Source: Myxococcales bacterium
Lineage (GTDB): Bacteria; Myxococcota_A; Polyangia; Haliangiales; J016
Assembly (NCBI GenBank): GCA_014238595.1
Contig: JABAAV010000021.1
Location: forward strand, 1 to 19,373
DNA length: 19,373 bases
Direction: 5' to 3'
A model generated the notes under the pieces. It searched no databases, was not told the origin of the DNA, and was given only the letters and a program-made list of their open reading frames with translations. Position numbers and translations under genes: made by a program. Of the stretch, positions 1 through 7,433 are shown in pieces. Each line of letters begins with the position of its first letter. The first letter of the stretch is position 1.

Positions 1-21
1 AGTGCAACGGCAATGAGAGAA

Positions 22-426
22 TCAGCGGGCATGGTTCAATGTACAAATATCATCGCTTAGATCAAAAGTCACTGAAGCACTGTTTTTTATATAAACGATA
101 CGTGTAATTTCGTTTATTGCTTGTACACAATGAATCTTCATATGTACTTGATATCGTCCTTCATTGAGTTGAATTGAATCGGTTTCTTGTGATTTTGCTC
201 CAGCATTATCATAATGACGGCGCATATACGCAACTCGATCGTCTTGTGTATCCAAATATTCTATAAAACTCGATCGAACAAATGGCGCTTGTGGTCCATA
301 ATTTATCGTAACGAGAATGTCACTTGGCTTTGCCTTGCCCAATTTACCCAAAAGCAACCCCAACATGATCACCATACCAAGCAGCGCTATCCATTTTCGC
401 GGAGAATTAGGTACAGGAATTCTCAT
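22..426 (-). CDS. Small membrane-anchored protein of unknown function
   Basis: The 134-residue product starts with a short basic segment (PRK near residue 9) and then a hydrophobic stretch at about residues 12-29 (LLGMVIMLGLLLG). This suggests a signal anchor with a periplasmic or extracytoplasmic remainder. The rest is a mixed-polarity domain with alternating hydrophobic residues that looks beta-rich and contains two cysteines (C100, C128). I recognise no family. It is divergent from the next gene with only 18 bases between the two start codons, so promoters must overlap coding sequence or the two share a compact control region. No Shine-Dalgarno sequence is seen. The reading frame is intact and its length is reasonable, but function is unassigned. 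Confidence 0.55.
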   Translation of the reverse strand: MRIPVPNSPRKWIALLGMVIMLGLLLGKLGKAKPSDILVTINYGPQAPFVRSSFIEYLDTQDDRVAYMRRHYDNAGAKSQETDSIQLNEGRYQVHMKIHCVQAINEITRIVYIKNSASVTFDLSDDICTLNHAR

Positions 427-444
427 TGAGGTAGAGTCCTGGTT

Positions 445-1137
445 ATGAATCGATGTTTCATTGCTGCTTGTTTAGTTTTCATCATGCTGCTGATGACACA
501 CTGTACCTATAGAGATACACTGTATTATTTTCATGGTGCAGGGGTTTCGGGCGTCAAGCTTTCTAGTGATAGACGACATTATCGTTCCAGACAAGCTTAT
601 GGCGTGATGTTATCTTCACATATTCCTCAAGCACGTCTGACTCCAATCGACTTAGACAATTCTCCCCAAAACAAACTCCGCACCTTAACAGGCACTCGAA
701 CAAACAACAATGATGTTCAAACCATGATCCAAGCAGCAGCAGGTTTAGATATCATATTTCCCAAAAAAATCCGCCAATTGAAACAGTGCAGCCACTGGGT
801 ATACACGGCACAACAACGAACAAAAATCCCCAATCGTACAAACGCTTTGACAGGTAATTTAATTGTATTTGGAACGGCTAAAAAGCCAAAGTCTTTTCTT
901 TGTGGCATTATTATTAACAAAAATGAACAAGACACTGTAGAATATCTGTATCTATCGCGTCAGATCATACGACGTGGTTTTATGAATCTTAATCATCCAT
1001 CAAAAAAACGCGACTCTCATGGAAGAGTGTTAAACACTTTCATTAAAGGGACTAGCGGAGGCGCCTCTGGTAGTATACGTTATTTGGCAGGCAGACGTTT
1101 TTTTTCGTATCTTCCTGTCTCTTCTTTATTACCATGA
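445..1137 (+). CDS. Secreted/lipoprotein-like protein with a degenerate NlpC/P60- or CHAP-like domain
   Basis: The 230-residue product has an N-terminal signal sequence (hydrophobic residues 5-17) followed by MTHC at 17-20. C20 could be the lipidated cysteine, but His at -1 is atypical, so plain secretion is possible. The C-terminal half resembles the order of NlpC/CHAP cell-wall hydrolases. QCSHW (C115) sits where the catalytic cysteine is expected. GNLIVF (137-142) matches the usual G-D-L-V-F-F turn. LCGIII (152-157) matches the usual H-V-G-I-V segment, but the catalytic histidine position is leucine. The tail MNLNHPSKKRD (180-190) followed by GRVLN resembles a motif I associate with myxobacterial CHAP-like proteins. 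If this is right, the protein is probably a non-catalytic relative. No partner gene is visible; a tRNA follows directly. Confidence 0.5.
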   Translation: MNRCFIAACLVFIMLLMTHCTYRDTLYYFHGAGVSGVKLSSDRRHYRSRQAYGVMLSSHIPQARLTPIDLDNSPQNKLRTLTGTRTNNNDVQTMIQAAAGLDIIFPKKIRQLKQCSHWVYTAQQRTKIPNRTNALTGNLIVFGTAKKPKSFLCGIIINKNEQDTVEYLYLSRQIIRRGFMNLNHPSKKRDSHGRVLNTFIKGTSGGASGSIRYLAGRRFFSYLPVSSLLP

Positions 1138-1153
1138 TACATCAACAAACAAT

Positions 1154-1238
1154 CCGAGTGTGGCGAAACAGGTAGACGCAAGGGACTTAAAATCCCTTGG
1201 GCTTTATGCCCGTGCCGGTTCGATTCCGGCCACTCGGA
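1154..1238 (+). tRNA. tRNA-Leu (UAA anticodon)
   Basis: A full type II tRNA cloverleaf can be folded by eye. The acceptor stem CCGAGTG (1154-1160) pairs with CACTCGG (1231-1237), followed by discriminator A at 1238. T8 and G9 are followed by a D-arm containing GGTAGAC. The anticodon stem AGGGA/TCCCT encloses the loop CTTAAAA, giving anticodon TAA. A long variable arm (GGGC...GCCC) and a T-arm GCCGG-TTCGATT-CCGGC follow. The long variable arm and A73 both fit leucine identity. CCA is not encoded. The gene lies between the lipoprotein-like gene and uvrA, and no integration scar is seen beside it. Confidence 0.95.
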
Positions 1239-1267
1239 CTTTGATGGCCCATGTGATAACGAACAGT

Positions 1268-1297
1268 TTGACGAACAACAGATCTCTTGCGTAATTT
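1268..1297 (+). promoter_or_regulatory. Candidate promoter for uvrA
   Basis: TTGACG (1268-1273) and TAATTT (1292-1297) are 18 bases apart. The -35 matches the sigma-70 consensus well and the -10 only partly. Transcription would begin about 1303-1305, at the ATG of uvrA, so the mRNA would be leaderless. An in-frame TTG at 1287 would fall inside the promoter spacer. Confidence 0.3.
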
Positions 1298-1304
1298 CAC
1301 AGAC

Positions 1305-4154
1305 ATGAGTCCACGACAACAAAACACTGAGAGAAATGTTATTATCATCAAAGGTGCGCGTGAACATAATTTACATATTGATAAACTGGAAATCCCTAAA
1401 AAAAAACTCGTTGTGGCTACGGGTGTTTCAGGCAGTGGAAAATCTTCATTAGCGTTTGACACATTATATGCGGAAGGACAACGACGCTATATTGAATCCC
1501 TTTCTTCATATGCGCGACAATTTTTGGGTCAACTGAAGAAACCTAAATATGAACATATCAGTGGGCTTTCCCCGACCATTGCTATCCAACAAAAAAGTAC
1601 ATCATCCAACCCACGCTCTACCGTAGGGACAGTCACCGAAGTCTATGATTATCTTCGCGTTTTATATGCACGTACAGGTGTTCAACATTGTTATCAATGT
1701 AATAATCCTGTTTCTTCACGATCATCGACTGACATTGTCAACGAACTGATATCACTCCCTAATAATCAACGAATCACAATTCTTGCACCCAAAGTAAGCA
1801 ATCGCAAGGGTGAGTTTCGTGATTTGTTGCAGGATATTCGCAAAGCAGGTTTTGTTCGTGTCCGCATTGATGGCATGACTATCCATGCCGAAGAAGTCAC
1901 TGCATTAGCAAAAAACAAAAAACATACGATCGACATCGTTGTTGATAGAATCAATGTCAAAAAAACAACCATTGATCGATTAACCGATTCTATTGAAATT
2001 GCTATCAATGAAGGTCATGGATTTCTCCGCGTGGATGTTGAAGGAGAATCTCAACTTCGATCTTATTCACGAACCAATGCTTGTACACTGTGTGGCATTG
2101 GATTCCCCGAACTCTCTCCACAATCATTTTCGTTCAATTCTCCATTGGGAATGTGTTCAACATGCAATGGATTAGGTGTTCACACCTCTGTTGCTGTTGA
2201 TCTGGTTATCCCCGATGAATCATTAAGTATTAATCAAGGTGCAATTGCCTGTCTTAGAAATGCCATCCAAGACAAACAAAGTTTCACAAGCAATATAATT
2301 CAAAGCATTGCTCAAAAATACAACATTGATTTGAACAAGCCTTGGAATAAATTAAGCAAAAAGAAACAAACAGTACTTCTTTACGGATCAGGTAACACAG
2401 AAGTAGCTGTTGATTGGAAAAGCAAATATCAAAGCAGAGATTTTAGTATGCGCTATGAAGGGGTTATTCCTCAATTAGAGCGACGCCATCATGAAACCAA
2501 ATCAGAACATACCCAACGATTTTATTCATCATTCATGAGAACTGTTGATTGCTCTGATTGTTCTGGATCACGATTGCGACCAGAATCTTGTGCCGTTTAC
2601 TTAAATGACAAAACACTTCCTGATATTTGTTCGATGACTGTTGGACAATCGACGTCCTATATCCGTTCTTTAAAACTACAAGGGGCTCAAAAGAAAATTG
2701 CCGGAGAAGTACTTAAAGAAATTCAATCACGTCTGTCATTTTTATTAAACGTGGGACTTGAATATCTAACATTAGATCGCAATGCTGCCTCACTTTCAAG
2801 CGGAGAAGCTCAACGCATTCGCTTGGCATCACAATTAGGTTCAGAACTCTCAGGTATTTTATATGTCCTTGATGAACCTTCGATTGGACTTCATCAACGC
2901 GATAATCAACGTCTCATAGAAACACTCAAACGACTCCGTGATTTAGGAAATACCGTGCTTGTCGTAGAACATGATGAAGAAACGATAGCGGCAGCCGATC
3001 ACATTGTCGATTTCGGTCCTGGTGCAGGTCGTCATGGTGGTCGTGTTGTTGCTGAAGGCGATATGGCAATGATTAATAAATCAAAAAAATCGATTACTGG
3101 TGCTTTTTTATCAGGAAGAGAAAGTATTACTGCTTCTATCAAACCAAGAACACCGTCATATTGGATTTCATTGAAAGGGGCTTCTGAAAACAATCTTAAA
3201 AATATTGATGTCGATATTCCTTTGGGTGTTCTGATCGCAATTACAGGGGTATCTGGCGCAGGAAAATCTTCACTGATCAATGGTATTTTATATCCTGCGC
3301 TTCGCAAAGCACTCCATAAGGATAACGATGACATTCGTGTTGGAAATTATCAATCACTCGAGGGCATAGATAATATTGATAAAGTTATCGTTATTGATCA
3401 AAAACCGATAGGAAGGACACCGCGCTCAAACCCTGCTACCTATACAAAAGCATTCGATTTAATTCGTATATTATATGCACAAACACCAGAAGCCAAAGCA
3501 TTCGGCTATAAGCCTGGACGCTTTTCATTTAATGTCAGTGAACAACAAAATGGGGGTCGTTGTGAACATTGCCAAGGTGCTGGTGTACGAGAAATTGAAA
3601 TGCATTTTCTTCCCGATGTCCATGTGACATGCGAAGCGTGCCATGGGAAACGATACAACGATGCAACACTACGTGTTGTTTATAAAAACAAAACAATCTC
3701 AGATATGTTAGAAACAACCATTGAAGAAGCAGCCAAAATATTTTCTAACCACAAACAGTTAAACAAGATATTACAAACACTGCTTGATGTTGGTTTAGGT
3801 TATATGACTTTGGGACAATCGGCAACGACGTTATCAGGAGGCGAAGCACAACGGGTAAAACTTTCTAGAGAATTAGCAAAACGCTCTACAGGTAAAACGT
3901 TATATTTCTTAGATGAACCAACGACAGGACTTCATTTTTATGACATCAAGAAATTACTTAATGTGTTGAAGCGTCTCGTTGATGGAGGAAATTCTGTGCT
4001 TTTAATTGAACACAACATTGATGTTATCAAAACGGCCGATTGGGTCATTGATTTAGGGCCTGAAGGAGGCTTGGGTGGTGGTGAAATAATTGCATCAGGA
4101 ACACCTAAGCAAATCGCTGCCTGCAAAAAATCTTATACAGGGAAATACCTTTAA
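1305..4154 (+). CDS. uvrA: UvrABC excinuclease subunit A
   Basis: UvrA is the damage-recognition ATPase of nucleotide excision repair; it dimerises, loads UvrB on lesions and is cytoplasmic. The 949-residue product has the full family layout. It has a first Walker A GVSGSGKS at about 40-47 and a CxxC...CxxC zinc module near 260-286 (CTLCG...CSTCNG). The first ABC signature LSSGEAQR (~496) is followed by DEPSIGLHQR. The second Walker A is GVSGAGKS (~648), and the second zinc module CEHC...CEAC starts near 752. The second signature LSGGEAQRV (~843) is followed by DEPTTGLH. Length is normal. An in-frame TTG at 1287 could add six residues. I prefer the ATG at 1305 because TTG lacks a ribosome site and lies within a promoter-like element. 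It converges on epmA across 38 bases. Confidence 0.97.
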   Translation: MSPRQQNTERNVIIIKGAREHNLHIDKLEIPKKKLVVATGVSGSGKSSLAFDTLYAEGQRRYIESLSSYARQFLGQLKKPKYEHISGLSPTIAIQQKSTSSNPRSTVGTVTEVYDYLRVLYARTGVQHCYQCNNPVSSRSSTDIVNELISLPNNQRITILAPKVSNRKGEFRDLLQDIRKAGFVRVRIDGMTIHAEEVTALAKNKKHTIDIVVDRINVKKTTIDRLTDSIEIAINEGHGFLRVDVEGESQLRSYSRTNACTLCGIGFPELSPQSFSFNSPLGMCSTCNGLGVHTSVAVDLVIPDESLSINQGAIACLRNAIQDKQSFTSNIIQSIAQKYNIDLNKPWNKLSKKKQTVLLYGSGNTEVAVDWKSKYQSRDFSMRYEGVIPQLERRHHETKSEHTQRFYSSFMRTVDCSDCSGSRLRPESCAVYLNDKTLPDICSMTVGQSTSYIRSLKLQGAQKKIAGEVLKEIQSRLSFLLNVGLEYLTLDRNAASLSSGEAQRIRLASQLGSELSGILYVLDEPSIGLHQRDNQRLIETLKRLRDLGNTVLVVEHDEETIAAADHIVDFGPGAGRHGGRVVAEGDMAMINKSKKSITGAFLSGRESITASIKPRTPSYWISLKGASENNLKNIDVDIPLGVLIAITGVSGAGKSSLINGILYPALRKALHKDNDDIRVGNYQSLEGIDNIDKVIVIDQKPIGRTPRSNPATYTKAFDLIRILYAQTPEAKAFGYKPGRFSFNVSEQQNGGRCEHCQGAGVREIEMHFLPDVHVTCEACHGKRYNDATLRVVYKNKTISDMLETTIEEAAKIFSNHKQLNKILQTLLDVGLGYMTLGQSATTLSGGEAQRVKLSRELAKRSTGKTLYFLDEPTTGLHFYDIKKLLNVLKRLVDGGNSVLLIEHNIDVIKTADWVIDLGPEGGLGGGEIIASGTPKQIAACKKSYTGKYL

Positions 4155-4175
4155 CGTTCGACAGAGATACCCATT

Positions 4176-4201
4176 AAGCATCAAAAAGCAATTCAATGCT
4201 T
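4176..4201 (-). terminator. Weak candidate terminator at the uvrA/epmA convergence
   Basis: Read on the minus strand, AAGCA and TGCTT form a 5-bp stem around a 6-base loop followed directly by a short T run. It overlaps the epmA stop codon. A wider AAGCAT/ATGCTT pairing spans the same bases. The stem is short, so it may be weak or not a real terminator. Confidence 0.3.
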
Positions 4202-5167
4202 GCTGTCGGAAAACGTAAGGACATCACTAATTGTATGACTACCGGTAAACAACATCACCAAGCGATCAACACCTAAAGCAATACCACCGGCAGGTGGCAT
4301 ACCCTTGTTTAATGCGTTAAGAAACGCTTCATCCATCTCATAAACAGGCAAACCTTTCTCTTGGCGGAGCCGTTGATCCTGTTCAAAACGTTCTCGTTGT
4401 TCTACAGCATCACTTAATTCACCAAAAGCATTAGCAATCTCAAATCCGCCCCAATACAATTCAAAACGTTCTACCAAATAGGGATTGTCGGCTTTTCGCC
4501 GTGCCAAAGATGCAAGCTCTATTGGCCAATCAACAACAAACAAAGGATCTTTGGTCTCTTTTGCCAATATCGGATCAATCCGTTCAACCCATGCAGTATA
4601 AAACAAATCACTCCATTGAAGATTATCATCAGCAGAAAGACCGACAGACGCCAATTTGTCTCGTAACAATGATTGCGATTCAGATCCATCTATTGCAATA
4701 CCAACATATTTTTTCGTCAATGCTTCTACCGTTATTGTGTTCCATGAAACATCCGTCTCAACGGAAATTTGTGGCAAATTTTTTGCACAAAAACCAATCA
4801 AGTTCTTAACATCGTGCATGATGACATCAACATCGACATGTGCACGATACCATTCAAGCATTGTGAATTCACTGTTATGTTGATCCCCTGTTTCTCCATA
4901 TCGAAAACATTTGCATATCGTGTAAATTTGTTCGAATCCTTCACACAGAAGCTGCTTCATTTGAAATTCGGGTGATGTAATCAGCCAGTTATCTTTCCCG
5001 GCAGCAACAGGACGAATATTTACATCCAATGTTGGGTAACGCACTAACAATGGTGTTTCTACTTCAACAAACCCTGATTTGTAAAAAAAATCACGAATCA
5101 AACGAAGAATTTGAGCGCGGGTTTTTAAAATATGTTTTCGTTGAGAAGCTATGTGCTCAAATGACAT
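4193..5167 (-). CDS. epmA: EF-P lysine lysyltransferase (EpmA/PoxA/GenX), a class II LysRS paralogue
   Basis: EpmA activates beta-lysine and transfers it to the conserved lysine at the tip of EF-P. The 324-residue product is the catalytic core of a class II lysyl-tRNA synthetase without the N-terminal anticodon-binding domain, the normal EpmA length. Visible landmarks are the motif 1 region TPLLVRYPTLDVNI (38-51), motif 2 CFRYGETGDQHNSEFTMLEW (87-106) and motif 3 GGIALGVDRLVMLF near the C-terminus. GGFEIANAFGELSD lies near 241-254. Its start lies 23 bases downstream of the efp stop on the same strand, which supports both assignment and co-transcription. EpmB, which makes the beta-lysine, is not in this window. 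No Shine-Dalgarno sequence is evident. Confidence 0.93.
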   Translation of the reverse strand: MSFEHIASQRKHILKTRAQILRLIRDFFYKSGFVEVETPLLVRYPTLDVNIRPVAAGKDNWLITSPEFQMKQLLCEGFEQIYTICKCFRYGETGDQHNSEFTMLEWYRAHVDVDVIMHDVKNLIGFCAKNLPQISVETDVSWNTITVEALTKKYVGIAIDGSESQSLLRDKLASVGLSADDNLQWSDLFYTAWVERIDPILAKETKDPLFVVDWPIELASLARRKADNPYLVERFELYWGGFEIANAFGELSDAVEQRERFEQDQRLRQEKGLPVYEMDEAFLNALNKGMPPAGGIALGVDRLVMLFTGSHTISDVLTFSDSKH

Positions 5168-5190
5168 GCTTATGATTAGTGATTACGTGA

Positions 5191-5754
5191 TTACTCTTTA
5201 ACTCGTTCAACATATTCCTGTGTACGAGTGTCTATTTTGATCATATCACCTTCATTAATAAACAATGGAACGTTAACCGTTGCTCCAGTTTCTACAGTAG
5301 CGGGTTTCATCACATTACCCGTTGTATCACCTTTAACACCTGGCTCTGAAAACGTCACCTGAACCGACACAAAAGTTGGCAATGACACATCAACGGGGCG
5401 TCCATTGAAAAACAACACAGAACATTCTGCATTATCTAGCAAGAGTTTGGCATTCTCTCCTACAATATCATCTGCAAGATTGATCTGTTCGTAAGATTCT
5501 TGATCCATAAACACGAAATCAGTGCTTTCTTTATACAAAAATTGCATCTGTTTCTCTTCCACATCAGCAGGCTCAAGCTTTTCTCCTGAACGGATATTTT
5601 TTTCAATCACATTCCCAGAAAGAAGATTTTTGAACTTAGTACGTACAAAAGACCCTCCTTTTCCAGGTTTAACAAACTGAAACTCGATAACAGTATATGG
5701 ATTACCATCCATGAGAACTTTCAACCCTTTGCGAATATCCGATGTATCATGCAT
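5191..5754 (-). CDS. efp: Elongation factor P
   Basis: EF-P relieves ribosome stalling at proline runs. The 187-residue product has the usual length and three-domain order. The N-terminal KOW-like domain carries the modification loop KPGKGGSF, with K32 at the site lysylated by EpmA. It is followed by OB domains ending GDMIKIDTRTQEYVERVK. I start at the ATG giving MHDTSDIRKGL, because EF-P proteins begin at this point. Upstream in-frame codons would add 27 residues unlike the family, reading through the promoter region. The start codon interlocks with an ATG on the opposite strand (5753). It is followed by epmA in an apparent operon. A promoter-like element places transcription start almost on the ATG. 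Confidence 0.95.
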   Translation of the reverse strand: MHDTSDIRKGLKVLMDGNPYTVIEFQFVKPGKGGSFVRTKFKNLLSGNVIEKNIRSGEKLEPADVEEKQMQFLYKESTDFVFMDQESYEQINLADDIVGENAKLLLDNAECSVLFFNGRPVDVSLPTFVSVQVTFSEPGVKGDTTGNVMKPATVETGATVNVPLFINEGDMIKIDTRTQEYVERVKE

Positions 5755-5761
5755 GCACAAT

Positions 5762-5790
5762 TCAATACTTGACCATGCTACTATGGTCAA
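5762..5790 (-). promoter_or_regulatory. Candidate efp promoter embedded in a perfect inverted repeat
   Basis: On the minus strand TTGACC (5790-5785), a 17-base spacer and TATTGA (5767-5762) resemble a sigma-70 promoter. Its start site would fall at or next to the efp ATG. The -35 forms one arm of a perfect 8-bp inverted repeat, TTGACCAT (5769-5776) and ATGGTCAA (5783-5790), with a 6-base spacer. The right arm also contains the likely ATG of the divergent E1-like gene. A dimeric regulator could therefore control both directions. Confidence 0.35.
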
Positions 5791-6502
5791 CAACCTGATA
5801 CCATCTATCGCTATTGTGCTGTCTTTAACAAACAAACGAGTCGTTATTGTAGGTGCTGGAGGGCTTGGTGGCCCTATAAGCTATGGCCTTGCCGCATGTG
5901 CGTGCCATCTGACCTTATGTGACAATGACACTGTAGCCCTCTCAAATCTGCATCGGCAAATCCAATTTCAACTATCAGATATCGGAACACTCAAAACAAC
6001 GGCACTCTGTAACACCCTAATACAGCGTGGAATAAACGCCGATAAACTCATCCATCATGCCATTAGATGCACAGCAGACAATACAGATCTGTGGCTTGAT
6101 GGTGCCGATCTTATTATTGATGCTTCAGATAATTTTGAAACAAAATTTATGGTCAATGATCTTTCTGTTGCCGCACAGATACCTTGTTTGATCACCAGTA
6201 GCTTGCGCTATTGTGGACAAATTCTTGCAGTCATTCCTGGAAAAACAGGCTGTTATCGATGCCTTTTTGAAGCACCGCCCCACAATGAATTCATTGATAA
6301 TTGCAATACTGGGGGGATCGTTGGGGCAGTCTTGGCGATTGTTGCAGGTATTGCCGTACAACAAGCTCAACAATTACTTACCAATGACTATACTGATGCA
6401 GGCACATTATTTCATTTTGATAATCTTGAAGAAACGATAACACCTAGAAAAATCCAATTTGAACAACGTCATGATTGTCTGGCATGTGGTGATAGATCAT
6501 GA
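5783..6502 (+). CDS. ThiF/MoeB/HesA-family E1-like adenylyltransferase, catalytic half
   Basis: E1-like enzymes adenylate the C-terminus of a ubiquitin-fold sulfur carrier. The 239-residue product has the nucleotide-binding glycines GAGGLGG (24-30), the acidic CDNDTVALSNLHRQ segment (D49, R58), K71 after IGTL and D116 in DASDN. It also has the structural zinc pairs CYRC (C157, C160) and CLAC (C232, C235), plus a candidate catalytic cysteine C174 before NTGGIVGAV. It therefore looks fully active, except that the usual N-terminal RYSRQ-type segment supplying an arginine finger is absent; the protein begins almost at the Rossmann fold. Earlier in-frame ATGs exist (5711, 5753) but overlap efp and restore no such segment. 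It starts an operon whose next junction is an ATGA overlap. The substrate is not identifiable. Confidence 0.88.
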   Translation: MVNNLIPSIAIVLSLTNKRVVIVGAGGLGGPISYGLAACACHLTLCDNDTVALSNLHRQIQFQLSDIGTLKTTALCNTLIQRGINADKLIHHAIRCTADNTDLWLDGADLIIDASDNFETKFMVNDLSVAAQIPCLITSSLRYCGQILAVIPGKTGCYRCLFEAPPHNEFIDNCNTGGIVGAVLAIVAGIAVQQAQQLLTNDYTDAGTLFHFDNLEETITPRKIQFEQRHDCLACGDRS

Positions 6503-6957
6503 CACTGTCTCCAACTCAAATAGAACGCTATTCACGCCATATTATTTTGCCCAATGTTGGTGGTGTTGGACAACAGCGACTATTAAATGCCATCGTTCAT
6601 TGTGATTTATCAACAAGCAAATCTGCAACACTGGTGGCCATTGTATATCTAGCGTCTGCAGGTGTGGGCACATTGATACTCTCGGGAGATGTCCATCATC
6701 CTGTGACACATCACGATATTGAAACGAGTATTTGCTTTGAACTCAACGATATTGGAACATCTTACATCACGGCCCTCACCACTAAAATGACAGCATCAAA
6801 CCCCGATGTCACAATAACATCTAATGAATCCCTTCATCCGCATCATCGTTTGATCATCACTGATGAAACACATACCATACAAGATGCACTAATCTTAGGC
6901 GGCCAACATGCCCTGTCAGTGATTACATCCATTGTGACGGTGACACAACAACCATGA
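6499..6957 (+). CDS. Truncated, nucleotide-site-degenerate E1-like (MoeB/ThiF-related) subunit
   Basis: The 152-residue product opens with the textbook MoeB/ThiF N-terminus: LSPTQIERYSRHIILPNVGG (3-22), then GQQRLLNA. R13 aligns with E. coli MoeB Arg14. After that the fold continues recognisably (LASAGVGTL, DIGT, NPDVTI), but catalytic features are gone. The GxGGLG loop is replaced by CDLSTSKS, the SNLxRQ segment by THHDIET, and the lysine after DIGT is tyrosine. There is no catalytic cysteine and no zinc CxxC pair. The protein stops where the second half of an E1 would begin. It overlaps the catalytic E1 gene by ATGA. I infer a pseudo-enzyme partner in a heterodimer, comparable in logic to eukaryotic E1 heterodimers. 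A decaying paralogue is the alternative, though the intact frame and coupling argue against it. Confidence 0.8.
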   Translation: MTLSPTQIERYSRHIILPNVGGVGQQRLLNAIVHCDLSTSKSATLVAIVYLASAGVGTLILSGDVHHPVTHHDIETSICFELNDIGTSYITALTTKMTASNPDVTITSNESLHPHHRLIITDETHTIQDALILGGQHALSVITSIVTVTQQP

Positions 6958-7433
6958 CTATCCCTGTTGCATTATTAAACAACCTCTACCAACAAGCATT
7001 GGATGCTTTTCCTCAAGAATGTTGTGGATGGATTAGCAATGATCCCAAAACCAACCAACCCAAAGATATCCATGTCTGTATCAATCAACAAGACAGTGAA
7101 CAAAACCCACAATTGTCTTTACATAATTCACATCATGCGTATCTGATAAGAGACAATGATCTGCTTTCGTTTGTCAAAAGTTTTGACAGCACGAATCCTC
7201 CCTCTATTGTCTATCATTCACATACCGATGGAACCTGTTATTTGTCAGATCTAGATCATACATTGGCAACCAACACACTATCCAAGCAACCTCTTTATCC
7301 CGTACAACATTTAATTATAGGCGTCACAGAAACAACCATTCTAGGCGCAGCATTATTTACATGGTCGATGTTAGACCATATGTTTACCAAGACTGAGCAT
7401 TATTATCCCTCATACAACCACGATCATTCATGA
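6954..7433 (+). CDS. JAMM/MPN+ (M67-family) zinc metalloprotease
   Basis: The 159-residue product carries a complete JAMM signature. E22 lies in FPQECCGW, and H88-S-H90, then seven residues, S98 and D101 lie in YHSHTDGTCYLSDLD. These are the zinc ligands and catalytic glutamate of Mov34/MPN/PAD-1 peptidases. Bacterial single-domain members (Mec/QbsD type) trim the C-terminus of ubiquitin-like sulfur carriers, or release their adduct, and are often found beside ThiF/MoeB-like E1 genes, as here. It overlaps both neighbours by ATGA. There is no signal peptide, so it is cytoplasmic. The C-terminal ~30 residues are histidine- and tyrosine-rich and not part of the motif. The substrate carrier is not in the window. 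Confidence 0.88.
   Translation: MTIPVALLNNLYQQALDAFPQECCGWISNDPKTNQPKDIHVCINQQDSEQNPQLSLHNSHHAYLIRDNDLLSFVKSFDSTNPPSIVYHSHTDGTCYLSDLDHTLATNTLSKQPLYPVQHLIIGVTETTILGAALFTWSMLDHMFTKTEHYYPSYNHDHS

Noticed and set aside
1154..1304. tRNA-associated integration site for a mobile element
   Set aside because: No integrase, direct repeat of the tRNA 3' end or foreign-looking cargo is present; uvrA follows directly.
5711..5782. Longer N-terminus for the catalytic E1-like protein, starting at 5711 or 5753
   Set aside because: The extra residues overlap efp coding sequence, look unlike any E1 N-terminus and do not restore an arginine-finger segment.
5755..5835. Longer EF-P starting 27 codons upstream
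   Set aside because: EF-P homologues begin at the MxxTSDIRKG position. The extension would translate the promoter-like inverted repeat and part of the divergent gene.
5783..6957. The two E1-like genes as one frameshifted gene
   Set aside because: Both cover the same N-terminal Rossmann region and are not consecutive parts of one protein, and they join by a clean ATGA overlap. They are two proteins, not a broken one.
6954..7433. Phage tail-type or DNA-repair (RadC-type) JAMM protein
   Set aside because: RadC has an HTH and a different HxHPSG motif, and no phage genes are present. FPQECCGW plus the E1 neighbours fit the sulfur-carrier protease type.
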